The position numbers were made by a program, and so were the translations under genes. From positions 11,946,517-12,010,516 of the forward strand of contig OX442318.1 of the NCBI GenBank assembly GCA_949358305.1: DNA of 64,000 nt. The letters are read 5' to 3'. How positions within the stretch are numbered: the first letter of the stretch is position 1; each line of letters begins with the position of its first letter. The notes beneath the pieces are model-generated. The model had not been told where the DNA came from, did no database searches, and was given only the letters and a program-made list of their open reading frames with translations. This document shows positions 35,801 to 48,741 of this stretch, piece after piece. The stretch comes from Strigamia acuminata (lineage: Eukaryota > Arthropoda > Chilopoda > Geophilomorpha > Linotaeniidae).

Positions 35801-38800
35801 TGCTCCTTTAAGTTGTACACATACTCTCTATCCCATTCTATATTGATTTCTTTCTGGTTTGGGGATTTTCATTTTGAAAAAATGTCACAAACAAAACAGA
35901 GAGCAACATCAACACGCATTGAAAACGAGCCTTTTCTTTATTCCTCGCTATAAATCATGCTCCTTACACATGTGGTTAGGATCAATAAAAGGCAGAAATG
36001 TATGGGAATATCGAGCTATGGCATTACAACCATCATGGCACATACTTTGCATGCAGCTCAACGTGTTCCCTCGCTCCGTCTACGTGAACCCTATATATTA
36101 AACGACACGGGGATTCAAATGCCTTCATCATTACCTACAGAAATCACATACTGCAGGCATGACATTTATTCCATTGCAAATAGACACGGCTCAGACACCA
36201 CTAACTTCACATGTGTGTAATGTGTGTGGCCATCTTGTGTATTCATTATTCGAACATGCCAACTTTAAGCAGTCGACACACAAGTTTCCTCCATATTTCT
36301 ATCGTTTCTCTTTTATTGAGAAATTTCCGATATGCTATTCTATTCTCGAATTAACCTCCTGCTAGTGCAAGTGAGAATGGAATTTAAAACCGACCGGATT
36401 ACAAAGATGGTGGCAAAATGCAAATTAATAGCGTTTGCCTTCATCCGTCACAATGCTTTAGAATAACATCGCAGGGCCGTCATATTACATTTAAGCACAC
36501 CGGGCTAAAAATATCAGGCGCCTCTTGCCCCTTGGCAGACATAGACAGGGTGTTCACACAGTCTTTTAAACATTTTACATACATTATACAAGTACTAGTC
36601 AAATCCATATATCCTCATACTCCTGTGAAAGTGATAGAAATAAAATATTTGGATTGACCTCAAATTAAATCTAGTTTGAATTAAACCTTGATATTTTAAG
36701 CAGTTATATAGATACATCTGAAGAAAGTATAAACAAAATCTCATGCCAATCGGGCATGAATTAATAAAAGTAGAAGCATATTTCAAAATAACATTTGATT
36801 CATATATCCTCATACCAGCTTGCACATGGTACAAATATCTTCATACTCTGTAGTTTAATGTAAAATTTTTTACATTTATTTAGTTCACGGTGTGCCGTAA
36901 CATTTCGCCCCGGAAAGGCTATGTGCTTAGCTTAACCGCAGATTGAATAACCGCAAATTGCCTGACATGATTGAGAAATTTGAAATTGTTGCCAATACAA
37001 TGTATGTAACTTCCTAATGTGCTCAACCCTGCACAATTCCTTGTGGTACAAATATACCACACATTTAAAACGGTAAGACTCACAAGACGTTTGTCGACAA
37101 AATGACGACGGGTAGTCCTAAAGCGTGGTGCAGACATGTTTGCATAATACAAGCATTGGTAGTGTATTATAAAATAATCGAAAATCCACTTCATTCGAAT
37201 ACGTAATTGACAAACAGGTTGGAAAAGTGCAGTATAAAATTGCAATAGCGATTTAATTTCAAATGGAGAACATTTCTTGAGGGCAATTCAATTCAATTTG
37301 GACAAATTAATCTTCCAATAAATTGGTCATCACGGTTAATGGCAATTTGGTGGTTTAATTAAAATTCAATGATATCACCATTACAACATTCAATTACATC
37401 GACAACATGACTTTGAAAACTCTCAAATTAATGCCTTTTTCCAATCGCAAATCCCCCCAATTAAAGCTTTCCACCTTTTTCCTTTCAAAATTGTTTTTCA
37501 TTTTCTTCCAAAGCTCCCGCACTGTTAGGAATAAACTTGAGAATGTTTTATTGCATTTCCGAAGGTGATAAAAAACACCAACCTTAAAAAAAGCCCCTAA
37601 ATCTTATTTAAATTTATATTTCTTTTACCTTTAAGACTGTACAAAAAAAAATGAAACTACAAATTGAAGAAGAAAAATAAAATTGGATTTTTATTACGAA
37701 GCTAAAAATCAAGAGCTGTGTTATATCCACCCACATCTAGTTTATAGAAATTGGCTTTTACTTGAACCGCATCGATAGCTCCGAAGTTATATAGCTTCAA
37801 AAGGAGCAAATTTAAAATTTGACCAATCAACGGACACCAACTTGCAAAGCGAAGTCGTCCCACAGATCGAAAAAACAAGGGTTATTGATGTGTTTTCATC
37901 AAGTTTGTAGAAAAGTAGTAACGAGCGAATTCAAAGATGAGCGGCCATTACAATCAGTGTCTTTTAATATTCAAAAAACCAGGTGGCGCTGCAGATGCAG
38001 TGTCACAAAAAGTGATACAAGTAAATTGAATATTTTACTAAGTTATGACGCAAAATATAAATTATATAAAGAGGCAATAAATGTACAAAAATAGGCCTTG
38101 TCCTCTGTTTGACTTTCGAAAGACCACGCAGTGTAAAATTTTGTTCTCGCCTTTGGTCATCTTGTGAAGTTTGTTTGGTGGTTGCAAACATTGTAAAACT
38201 TCTATGTTGCATTGCTAAATATTTCATGTTTGTTTGCAGCAAAAGATTTAAAACTTTAAAAACAAATTTACATAAATGTGTAAATGGATTTGGTAAACTT
38301 TCCCAACCATTGTTCCCTGGCCAAATAAATCTACGCAAGAGGTCCAGACATTTTTTTTTTGATAACTAAGTGTTAAGTGCACTTAAAATAACTTGATTTG
38401 GAATAATAGAAATTAACCTTACATTTCAATTTCTCGACGCAATTTTTCCCACTTAAAACCTTTGACACTTTAAAAGCTTTTACAGACCTAAGACAATTTG
38501 AACAAATGTCAAAAGCCATCTTTGATTTACAACATCTAACATGACAGACAAATGACTAATCACATTAATTACATACATTTATCTTGATATTGTTTATGTG
38601 CACTGCTGTTTTCAAATAAAAATTCCCATAACCAAATTACACCACTTATATATTTAAAAAAAAAATTACATAAAAAAAATAATTTTCAAACTACAAAACA
38701 TGGCTTTTGTTAATTACCAACTTCCACAAATAACTGCATTAAAAATAAATGATTTTCCTTCCACACATCCCACAGGACGAAGCATTCCTAATCAGATTAT

Positions 38801-39509
38801 TATAATTGCATAGGTTTTACAGGTAACAACTACTCCATTTCATTCATAATTAAATTAGATTGTATAATTCGAAAATTTCCTTTAAAAAAATATCAAAAAT
38901 TGGCTTAATTGCTTGGATTTTGCAGAGAAATCGTGTGCTAATCTCTGGAATATCTACAATGTGGTGTTTTCCAAAGACTTGAGCAGTGAGGGAAAAGAAT
39001 TGACTACAAAAACCAATTTCCTCAAGAGTCCATAGTTGAGTGACAACAACCTCTTCTCAAAATGGGACACGAGCTGGACATCAGACATAATTCACTGCTT
39101 TAGCTTTGGCAACAAGGGATAGAAATAAAAAAAATAGAGGATGAGACAAGAGAAAAAAAAATCCTCCCCTGGAAGGTTGACAGCTGGACCTGAGCTGTCT
39201 TTATTTCGCACCTTTCAAGTCAGCAAAAAGCTTATTTCAAAAGAAACAATTCTTCAGCATACAACATGTCACACAGAAAAAAAATTACATTTGTCCAAAT
39301 ATTGCACTGATGCCTAATTTTATAAATATATATATAACAATTTTTTTTTATAAATGCAATTTCAAGATCAATGAAGCAAAATCCATGTAAAAAAATTCAC
39401 TTATTCTATTAAATGCCATTTAAAAATCATGCTTCATAAGTGATTAGCAAATGGCACTTATGGACCTCCGTACATTTCCTATGAAATGACTTGCTGGACA
39501 CACGGTCAC

Positions 39510-39539
39510 TTTTATTTATTTATTTATTTATTTATTTAA
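39510..39539. repeat. TTTA microsatellite
   Basis: Seven TTTA units. Confidence 0.85.
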
Positions 39540-42126
39540 TGCGCACTCCATAGGAGTAAAAAGGTTAGAGTTAGAGGCCTCTATCCACTATTTTTACTTA
39601 TTTTTGTCAAATAAATGATTAATTCATTCGTGACTTAATAGGAAACTGACACGAAAAGCATTAGCGATGTTTACGAAGACATTTAGGTCTAATTTCTTAA
39701 TCCAAGCGATCCAATAGTAAGACAAAATTTACCTTATTATCGTTCTGTAATATTAGCCAATTACAAGCTTAAAAAAATACTAATAAATTGAAAGTTTCAT
39801 TTTCATACCAAAAGCCGTCGACAATCGCAGTGATTTAATCATTCATCTTTTTGTAAAATTGCTCTTCCTTTTTACAAATTGGAACGAGGCAATTGCCTGT
39901 ATTTTCCTACAGTAAATCATATCACAAATATACAATTTTTCGGTAATAATAATCAACCGAAATTTTGTTGGCAGAATCGCCATTTTAACTGATGGTTCAC
40001 GTGACTTCTCGACGCCCACTGGTGGCCGAATCATGTAACACGGCAATTTACGGTAGATCATTGGGAACAACCACTTTGGCTTAAGCTTCTTGAGTGTAAC
40101 TTTTTAACGACTGTTCTTTGAGACCAAATCCGAGCCAATGTTCTACACGCCAACAACTTTCTTATGACAAAGTTTAATTTCCTCAATTTCCAGTCTAAAA
40201 AAGCTGTGCCATTAAAGTGGAATGATTGTATACTAAAAGAAATGTTCAAAATTGAGAGGTCAATAGAAAAGCCAGCTTGAATGCATTGCTGCTGAATAAT
40301 GAAAGCAATAAATTTTTTTCTCTCATATATTGATACAAAACCATTTGTTAGAAGTCAAAATGCTACAATCTTCCAAGTGCAATTGACAATTCCAAAGGGT
40401 TTATTTCTCCATTTACGACCCCCCATTGAACATGGCACTGCAGCTTGAAGCTAACACCATTTGATATCTCAAAGAATCGACTTGTAACTTCTTAGATTTA
40501 CGATTCCCAACGTTTTACAATGTGAAATCCGATTTTTTATGGCCGATTCCTTTATCTTTACTGACCATGAGAAGGGAAAAAATTTAAGGTATAATCTGTT
40601 TTTTTTTTTTTAAAACAACTATAAGTCCTCATAAATGTGTAGAAAAGTATTGCCGACGGTTAAATCCGCCGCTCTAATTCCTAGCAATATCCCCCGGATT
40701 TCACTTCTCACATGCTTGCATGGCCTGGAGTTTGTACTTGCATTGCCATTGCTAGTCGAAACAATATGGCTATCATGTCAGTAGACAACCAGATTGTAGT
40801 AATTGCAACAATCTAAACTCTATTCCGAAAAGTATTTGAAATACTCCCATTGGTTGGGAGATTCACATTGTGGATGACTACAATCACATGACTGAGTCAA
40901 CCAATCCTGGTGCATCACTATGCAAACACACAACAAATACACAAAATGGCTGCAATTAACTAAAACCATATAGGCCTTTTGATCATCTTCGGTATTGCCT
41001 TGTATCGAGCAATTAATTACTCCGTATTTGAAATAGAAAGATGCACATTAACAGACATTCATATATTTGCTAACTTTTTCTTTGTATTGATTTTATCATT
41101 ACCATTTGAACCTTTCATTATTCTGTGGCTGTGCATACAATCAAAGTAATGAGCCATATTCACATTTTGTAGTTACCATTAGTAATCACTCACTATCAGT
41201 TAGCATGTAATCTTTTACTGCATTCATGCATGGATAATCACAATGATGAATGCAAGAACAATCAATTTGTATTAACAAAATTTTATATATTTTTATAAAT
41301 AAAAAAAAAATTGTTTTTTTAAAAAAAAAGCAGAAAAAAAATGATTCACCCAATTGTCCAAACAAGTTCATACAGACTTGATCAGATAAATAAAAAAGAA
41401 ATAATAGCTCAAAGTAGCTCAATCGACCCAAGAGCATGTTCCACAGTGAAGAGCGAAGAAGTGCAGCATGGCGTGCAAACTGTTTGTCTATCCATTTTAA
41501 AAGCAAAAAAAAATAAATGAAATAAATAGAATAAAATAAGCCTGATGGAATATAAGAAGCTAGAAATGTACAGTGGTAACCCCAAGCCACAAAGAGAGAA
41601 ATGCTCAAAATGTAACTTCATTATGTGCAATGTGCAAATAGCTAAACAAAATTATAATGTGTCAGTTTTGTTTGTTGAGAAGTACAAAAAGTAAATACAA
41701 GTGAGAAGCGGAAAATAAAAAAATATAGAAAGGAGAGTATGTATGTTTGTGTGTGATGGTTGGTGGTAAAAAGGGAAAAAAGTAAAAGAAAGTTAAGGGA
41801 AAGAAAGTATAAGACAACAGAGAAAAGGAAAACAAACTTATTACATTGTCAACTATATAACTTAGTTTAAACCTTTGTCATGGTTCGAACAAACTGCTTT
41901 CAAGATGAGTTTTGGAAAGGAAAAACGAAAGAGAAAATCAATAAAGTACTCGTGCTTTCAATTATCAGGTTGAAAGATCAAGAATAATGGCAAAGTTATT
42001 TGCTTTTGTATAAAATAAAAATGGAATGTAAAATTTATATTTATTTCCTTCTTTCTCCTCTTGCCGGTATTTTTTTTAACAAATGATTTGGTACTGTAAG
42101 ACCGCATTCCAAAGAGTATAGAGTTT

Positions 42127-42245
42127 GATAATATCACACCGCACTTCTCGACCAATCGGAAGTGCTGAAACGTCCAATCGGCAAACTCGAGGGAAAAATT
42201 ATCATGATAATTTATCTCGGTTGCGAAGAGACTTGTGATATTATC
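42127..42245. mobile_element. 119-bp element with GATAATATCAC ends
   Basis: GATAATATCAC and GTGATATTATC flank CTTCTCGACCAATCGGAAG and ATTATCATGATAATTTATC. The motifs GTGATATTATC, GATAATTT and GACCAAT link it to the 26770-27295 region. Confidence 0.65.
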
Positions 42246-42389
42246 AGACAAAATACCCGTCATGCTAAAAAGTTACCGGTAATGTTTCTGAACACAGTAT
42301 CACTAATGATAATATTGGTATTGTAAGACTGCATTCTAATGTATGAGTGTAGCATTTACTAAATACGTAATAATTATATTGTAGATAAT

Positions 42390-42900
42390 AGAGAGTTTGC
42401 GAGATGCATTTTTCCCTTATTTTGCTCCACGATACACTCACTATTTTAGTGCCATATCGTAAGGGAAAAATCTTTAGTGTATAAACAATACACTAAAGAT
42501 TTTTCCCTAAATTAAAATATAGCGCAGCCAATCAGAATTGAGAACACTATATTGTTAGCTCCCCCCATTGCAAATGGCGATTATTTTGTTGTCCCGATCA
42601 AACACATTACAGTCATAGGTACGTAGATTGAATGATAAGTGAGGCCCAAAATTGAATTTTAGGCCCAAAAGCATACTTTATAGGCATTAGAATGGAATTT
42701 TATGCAGAAATTTGCACATTTACGCCTCCAAATTGAATTTTTAGGCCCAAAATTACTAACTGTCAGGAGTTGGCTGAAATAGTGTAGTGATAATGGAAAA
42801 GTGCAGCCCGCATAAACTTAATTTATCATTTTTCCCTTTCACTATTTTTATACCGTATAGTCTTTAACTGTAAGGGAAAAATGCATCCCGCAAACTCTCT
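42390..42900. mobile_element. GAGAGTTTGCGG element, complete copy (511 bp)
   Basis: The inverted ends are AGAGAGTTTGCGAGATGCA and TGCATCCCGCAAACTCTCT, followed inward by TTTTTCCCTTA on both sides. TA flanks each end. The interior holds AAATCTTTAGTGTA palindromic blocks at 42468-42509 and GCTGAAATAGTGTAGTGATAA near 42773. It supplies the empty site for the nested hAT-like insertion at 21433. Confidence 0.88.
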
Positions 42901-44141
42901 AATATTGGTATTGTGAGACTACATTCCAATGTATGATACATTTCAAAACGTTTGAAAATACATTCCGTTAAATTTAGAACAAATTTCTACACAGTTATAG
43001 ATAACTGGATTTATTGAAAAAGACCTGGCCATCTAATGTTACTCTAGGTTTTCTTTACCCATTAAGAAATTCAATCTGGACCCCGGATGAGTATAAAAAC
43101 AAATCTGACTTCTTACTCTTGTGCGGTTTCCATCGGTTTCCTTCAGGTTGTTTATTCCCAATCTAACCGGAAAACCTGAGCTTTTTTTACCTCTAAAACT
43201 TTAGTGTGCTTCACTGTACAAATGAAATTAAGTTCTCACAGGAATATGATGGAATGACAATTTAAAATTCAATTTTCCACCGGCAGTTTACCACGGCATA
43301 GTTATTTCCAAAAGGATCGATCAACATTTGTCGCTTCAGATTTTCTCCTCAAAAACATTACCAAAAGATTTTAAGTAAATTCTAAATCTCTAATTAATTA
43401 ATACATAACCAAATAAGCAAATTAAAAAGTCTTTAAATGCCTGTGTGATAGCAATATTCATCCCTTGCTTTAGTGCTCATGTTGTTATCTCATCTCAACT
43501 ATAAAGGTGAAGTAGTTTTAAGTGGAAATGCCTTCATTTGCATGGTAATGCAAGTTGGCTTTTGCTAATGAGTTCAAATATTGACAAAAGGGGGCGTTGT
43601 AATTTTGAGGAGCAAGTGCCAGTGCTAGCTTACTTTTGTTTCATCATTAATTAAAACGTGTTTTTAATTTTGAAAACTTGTTTTCAAATGTGAAAAATGC
43701 AGTAAACAGGAAAAAAAAAAAAGAAGTAGTGACTCCAATTCCCTGAAGTTTTCCATTAGACAAATGATGAGTCTGATATAATGAGAGGTAATTTTTAATT
43801 TCTTTTTAGATGCTAATGGTATCGTTTTGTCGGCGCAACTAAGTGCAGTTAATTAATGGTAGGTAACCTTTAATAGTATAATGGTTGGGGGTTTTGTCGG
43901 TGGAAAATAATTAAGTCTTTGCGGGTTTTCAAAGATTAATCGCCACGTGCCCACGCGGGTTTACTACAAAAATCTTTATAGCAGTGCTGAATGCATTTCT
44001 TTAGATTTGGTCAATTTGTAAATTATCTTTCCCATTCTCTGGCGATAAGCACAAGTCTTAAGAAATCTTCTCCTAAGTTAACAAGGGAAGAGGATTTCTT
44101 TAAGCCAACCAGAAGACAGGGATTTGTCTACCTTTGACTTT

Positions 44142-44530
44142 ACACAGTATACCTTTGGCTTTATGCAGTATATCTTTGGCTTTATGCAGTATGCTTTTGG
44201 TTTTATGCAGCATGCTTTTGGCTTTAAGCGATATGCCTTTTATTTTACGCAGTATGACTTTAGCTTTCTGCAGTATGCCCTTGGCTTTACGCAATATGCC
44301 TTTGGCCTTAAGCAGTATGCCTTTGGCCTTAAGCAGTATGCCTTTGGCCTTAAGCAGTATGCCTTTGGCTTTATGCAGTATGACTTTGGCTTTATGCAGT
44401 ATGCCTTTGGCTTTATGCAGTATGCCTTTGGCTTTATGGAGTATGCCTTTGGCTTTATGGAGTATGCCTTTGGCTTTATGCAGTATGCCTTTGGCTTTAT
44501 GCAGTATATCCTAGTTTTGTCTTTATGCAG
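44142..44530. repeat. 21-bp minisatellite (TATGCCTTTGGCTTTATGCAG)
   Basis: About eighteen units. As 21 is a multiple of three, each frame codes a fixed heptad (YAFGFMQ and MPLALCS on plus; IKPKAYC on minus), so frames of 110-176 codons appear on both strands. No sign of a real gene. Confidence 0.93.
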
Positions 44531-46066
44531 TATTAAAACCGCTGACAAAAAGTATTCAATCAGCCACCACACATTAATTCAAACTCTAGATATTTGTTTT
44601 TTGCAGCCTAAACAATATTTTATACACAAAACATTTCTTGCAGTATACCTTTAGGTTATCTTAGACTACAGAACTTATGACATCATTACGCTAAGCCCTT
44701 TACATCGCTTAGAGACAAAAGTATAGTCATGCATAAAACAACTACTAATGCACAGATAATGATGAAACAGATAAATTTTTGCTGTAAAATCCTTTTTTGT
44801 GTCATATCACAATTACTCACATCATTGCAATTACTCGATTTTTCAACCAATCACACATGTCAAATCAGACCACCCCCTCCCCCCTGACTAAATTAGTCTC
44901 TCATTTTAAAACTCACAAATTAATTTTGCAGGTATGAGGACAACTTAAATAAATGTTATCCCTGGGTTACTTTTAAATTTGCATATTCTTAATGAATTTT
45001 TAATCCAGCGCTGAGGATCCGGGGTCATTCTAGCAGAAAGCGTGGCTCGTTTTAAAAACCATCTCTCTTTCATTTATTCATGTAACATGAGCTATTTGTC
45101 CAGGGAGACTAGGGAGAAAGTGGGAATTTACCATACTCTCATGTCAGGTTTTGCTTATTTGAGAATAAGAATAAACAGCATGTGAATGTTTCCGAATGTA
45201 ACAGCTGGCGAAGACCACTTCGAACGTTGCTGGAGAAGTAGTGGCGAAGACTTGTTCTTTGTCAAATTAATCATCAAAGTGTCAACAATCTCCGATTTTA
45301 AATCTATAGTTCAGGCGTGAAAAGTGGGTCAATTAAAGTTGCAACGTTGTAATTGAATGCACTTGAATGACCAAAAGGATCCAAATTACTGTATTGGAGT
45401 GGAATGAAATTACCGAAGTCCCCGAAAGATCTATTTAAACAATTAATATTTACACCCTAAGCAATTCTACAATGTATGATCCATAAAGTGTCAATAATTC
45501 TGGCATTGGCCATTTTAGGTAGAAACCAACAATTATTGTATTCTTATTGTTCACTATTATCCTATTTCTTTGATTCTAAGATGCACCCCCTACTTTTATG
45601 GAAAAATTAATTAATTAATTTTTATATTGTAATCTAGTTTGATTGTTTTGTTGAAACTTTCTTGGAAAGAACTAATGTCTGCCAATTGTCGTGCCAATGC
45701 GGATCATTTTTAAAAAATAAGCCGTCTAAGGCTATCAAAGTATTCAATTAAATTAATAACCTAAGTGACTCAGGGGCAGGATCAGGTTGACTGAAATTAG
45801 ACCAATAGGACAACAGAACACAACCGGCACTGTGTTGACACGATTGGCTTTTGACATTATTCGGCTAACTGATCAGTGCATGTCTGTGGCTGACTAACTT
45901 CTTGATGATGGTTATCAATGTTTATAGCATAATAAAACTGGAGAAGCTCAAGGGCCAGATTCACAAATGACATCGATAACTAAGAGTAGATAGTCGCAAG
46001 TCGTTAAATGATTAAATTCAATCACATCCCATTGTTAAAGACACATTAATCAAGGTTCATCAAAAA

Positions 46067-46335
46067 TCAACAATGAAATCCATTGTTATAAAAAAAATCA
46101 ACAATGAAATCCATTGTTATAAAAAAAATCAACAATTAAATCCATTGTTATAAAAAAATCAACAATTAAATCCATTGTTTTTAAAAAAAATCAACAATGA
46201 AATCCATTGTTACAACAAAAATCAACAATGAAATCCATTGTTACAACAAAAATCAACAATGAAATCCATTGTTATAAAAAAAATCAACAATTAAATCCAT
46301 TGTTATAAAAAAAATCAACAATTAAATCCATTGCA
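46067..46335. repeat. 31-bp array of palindromic units (AACAATGAAATCCATTGTT)
   Basis: Nine units spaced 30-32 bp. The arms AACAATG and CATTGTT are inverse; in some units G is T, in the order G G T T G G G T T. Linkers are A-rich. The array starts 216 bp downstream of the Ig2 donor in transcription direction. Confidence 0.93.
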
Positions 46336-46550
46336 AGCAGCGGACGACTTAGGAATCTAAATGACTAATGACAAAATCAACTCCTCCTGAACTCCATTGT
46401 CGCCACTTGCAATGCTTTGACAACGCCGGTCCTCGCGGCGTTCAAACCCACATAGCAAAGCTGCCAGTTTGCGGCTAAGAATTATCGGTTTAGCACTTCC
46501 CAAGTCCTCTTGGCAATTAGACAACACCCCAAAAATTGATTCAAACTCAC

Positions 46551-46925
46551 CGTGAACGTCCAACTTGAACCAGCTGATGAGCGGCTCCGGCAAGGCGTCG
46601 TTCTGCACGCGGCATTGCAGTGTCGAGTTGAGGTATTTCCTCGTAATATCCAGACGCAGAAAGTTGATGGCTTGTTGGCGGCCCACGTTCTCTTCCGGTT
46701 GTAAGGCGTTGGACGTGTCAGAGTACGAGAGAAATTCTTCATCCGCGTGAACCATTTGACTGTCCAGTTTGGTCCAACCGTTCCACCACGACACTTCTGG
46801 TAGCGGTCGACCTTTTCTGCTGCGACAAGTCAAATTAAGAAGTTCCCCTTCATTTATCGGACCAATTGTGGAGCCGTTCAGCATTTCTCGTTGTTCGAGT
46901 GACACTTCCGGTGGGGCAGCGGGTT
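46551..46925 (-). CDS. Sidestep-like receptor, exon encoding Ig domain 2
   Basis: This internal exon has acceptor TTATTTGCAG before 46925 and donor GTGAGT after 46551, phase 1 at both ends, 125 codons. Early in the domain are IGPINEGELLNLTC and GRPLPEVSWW, which hold the first cysteine and the core tryptophan; later come LDITRKYLNSTLQC, with the second cysteine, and a closing strand ending KLDVH. Known Sidestep domain 2 has the same GPxNEGxxLxLxC start and an N-S-T-L/x-C ending, so the match is quite specific. Three N-glycosylation sequons are visible (NGS, NLT, NST), as expected for an extracellular domain. The loop between the tryptophan and the second half is long and acidic (HADEEF, QPEENVG). 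The open frame continues past the donor to 46357, but that part has no Ig features and is intron. The next exon supplies TG of the split GTG codon. Confidence 0.88.
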
Positions 46926-48182
46926 CTGCAAATAATTAAAATAAAATAAAAAATTAATTTTTTTTACATGAAACGTAACATTATTGACAACCCCCTAAGA
47001 GAGCGACAAAAATAATTGACATTGTAAAAAAAAATTTTTTGCGATTTGTAAATTTATTATTTTTTTTATTGTTTGTTATGATGTTAAATAAAAATAAATA
47101 AAATTTCAGAATTTTGGAGGTCAAAATTGACCCAAGGTTGGGGTGGGGAGGGTTTAATTACCATTTCTCTTATAAAATGATGCCGTATATCGATAGGCCT
47201 AAGCTCTAATTATTAAAATAAAGTTATCCTGCATTGAAGAATTTAAGTGGCAACAAATACCATTGTTTTACATGAAATACGACAATTTAAAATAAAGCCA
47301 ATATTTAAATTCTCTCGTGCACTGCAATAAAAGAAACAAGCAGATAAAAACAACACCAACAGAGGGTTTTATGTCCGCTTGTTGTCCGTGCAATAATGGA
47401 CACTGGTTTGCAATTTGTTTGCATTGCAGTTGATAGTGAGAAGTCATAAAATTCTACATCAAATGGGAAACAATCGCAGCGTAAAATTATATTAAATGCC
47501 TCAAAGGTAAAGCTTGTTTCCCATGTCACAATAAAGAGTTTATTTCATGTCAATTTCCTTCCAACTAGTTTATTAATTGTTTACAAACAACTAAAATTAG
47601 CAAGAAAAATATTTACAACTTGTTTTTGCTTTAAAATGACACTGCAGTGAAACTTCAAGTGATGGCTTTAAAAAATTGATGTCTCGTGTAATATTTAGCA
47701 AGCGGAGGCAAAGCCGAGTGAAACAATTACCAGAAATGAAATAAGAAATTTCCGTGGCTTTAACATAAACACATCTTGGCACAAAACTATGAAAAATTAA
47801 AATTGAGTTGCCAAACAAATTCAATCAGACGTTTGTGGGTTTCGAACCGTTGAAACACAACTTGATTATTTTCAATTTCAACCGCGATCAACACTAATCC
47901 ATTTGCAGTGCATGACTGATGGCTGTTCTACTTGATCCGAGTAGAAGCGCCTTTAAAGCGAGAAATGCAAGTGTCTATAATCAAAACAGACCTCCATTTG
48001 CATTTTATTTCATGTGACATTAATAGCTGACAACCACCGAGTGATTGTGCCAGTCAGTCTTCAGTGACCCGTAAATACCAAAACGCACTAATCCAAACTG
48101 AACTCAAACATTAGATAAGTATTGTCTGCAGCACAGGTCAACGCTTGAGCCAAAAGTACAATAGGTCTCTGCCCAGCTTCTC

Positions 48183-48570
48183 GATGCCAAAATCAAACAC
48201 CGAATACCATTTTTGGCACACGAAAACAAAAAGTCTAAAATTGTTTATCAAATAATTTCCAAATATGTCCAGAAATGGAGAGGAAGTCACTAGTCTTGTC
48301 TAAAATGTCAGCGGATTAGGCCCGACTGACAACCTCGATCACTTGTTCCGGGCCAATCCTATTTTTAAGCGGAAATAGCCCAAAACAGGTGGTCAAAGTC
48401 AAATATTTAAATGAGAAAGGTGCGCATAAATTATGAATAGACCCCGGATAAATGCATAAATGCATGCTTCATATGTATATTGCATATATAGCCGAAATAG
48501 CGCAAAAATGTTGAAAAAATTTTGAATTTCAAAAAAGCCAGGACTGTGACAATGGTTTGATTTTGGCATC
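48183..48570. mobile_element. Element with GATGCCAAAATCAAAC ends, copy 2
   Basis: GATGCCAAAATCAAAC (48183-48198) and its exact inverse GTTTGATTTTGGCATC (48555-48570) define the ends; a left-hand block matches 32220-32283. Confidence 0.6.
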
Positions 48571-48741
48571 AAGATGACTGTCCCCATGGGCAAATACAGA
48601 GAATTTTCCAAGAGGAAGATTTTGTGAATCGTATCTCTATTGCCCAAAGATCTTCATCCATCCAAAGCAATAAGGAACCTTCCACAAATGGTATAAAATA
48701 TCATTGAAATTTTTAGAGTTATATACCTCGACAAAGAATTC

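Larger units (their letters stand above)
42090..42936. repeat. Three direct repeats of GGTATTGTAAGACTGCATTC around the 511-bp element
   Basis: 42311-42346 and 42901-42936 agree at 33 of 36 positions; a third, looser copy starts at 42090 (GGTACTGTAAGACCGCATTC). Confidence 0.8.
28064..46550 (-). other. Intron between the Ig2 and Ig3 exons, 18.5 kb
   Basis: Non-coding. Elements and arrays are listed separately. I see nothing definable in 28070-28390, 28550-29490, 29800-31260, 31510-32100, 33080-33650, 33720-35170, 35810-39500, 39550-42080, 42940-44120 and 44540-46060, beyond short homopolymer and AT-rich runs. Open frames of 60 to 110 codons in these stretches have no family resemblance and overlap on both strands. 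Confidence 0.7.

Noticed and set aside
44124-44654. 176-codon plus frame and 110-codon minus frame
   Set aside because: Heptads from a 21-bp array, open on both strands, with no start context or family likeness.
46067-46335. CRISPR-like array with palindromic repeats
   Set aside because: The spacers are short and alike, the genome is eukaryotic with spliced exons, and no cas-like gene is present.
46357-46550. Continuation of the Ig2 frame past the donor
   Set aside because: A consensus G|GTGAGT donor ends the exon and the extension has no Ig features.
964-46925. Nephrin/Hibris/Sticks-and-stones as the gene family
   Set aside because: Some core motifs are shared, but the GPxNEGxxLxL start of domain 2 and the LDVH-VRP linker fit Sidestep better. 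Not fully excluded without a database search.
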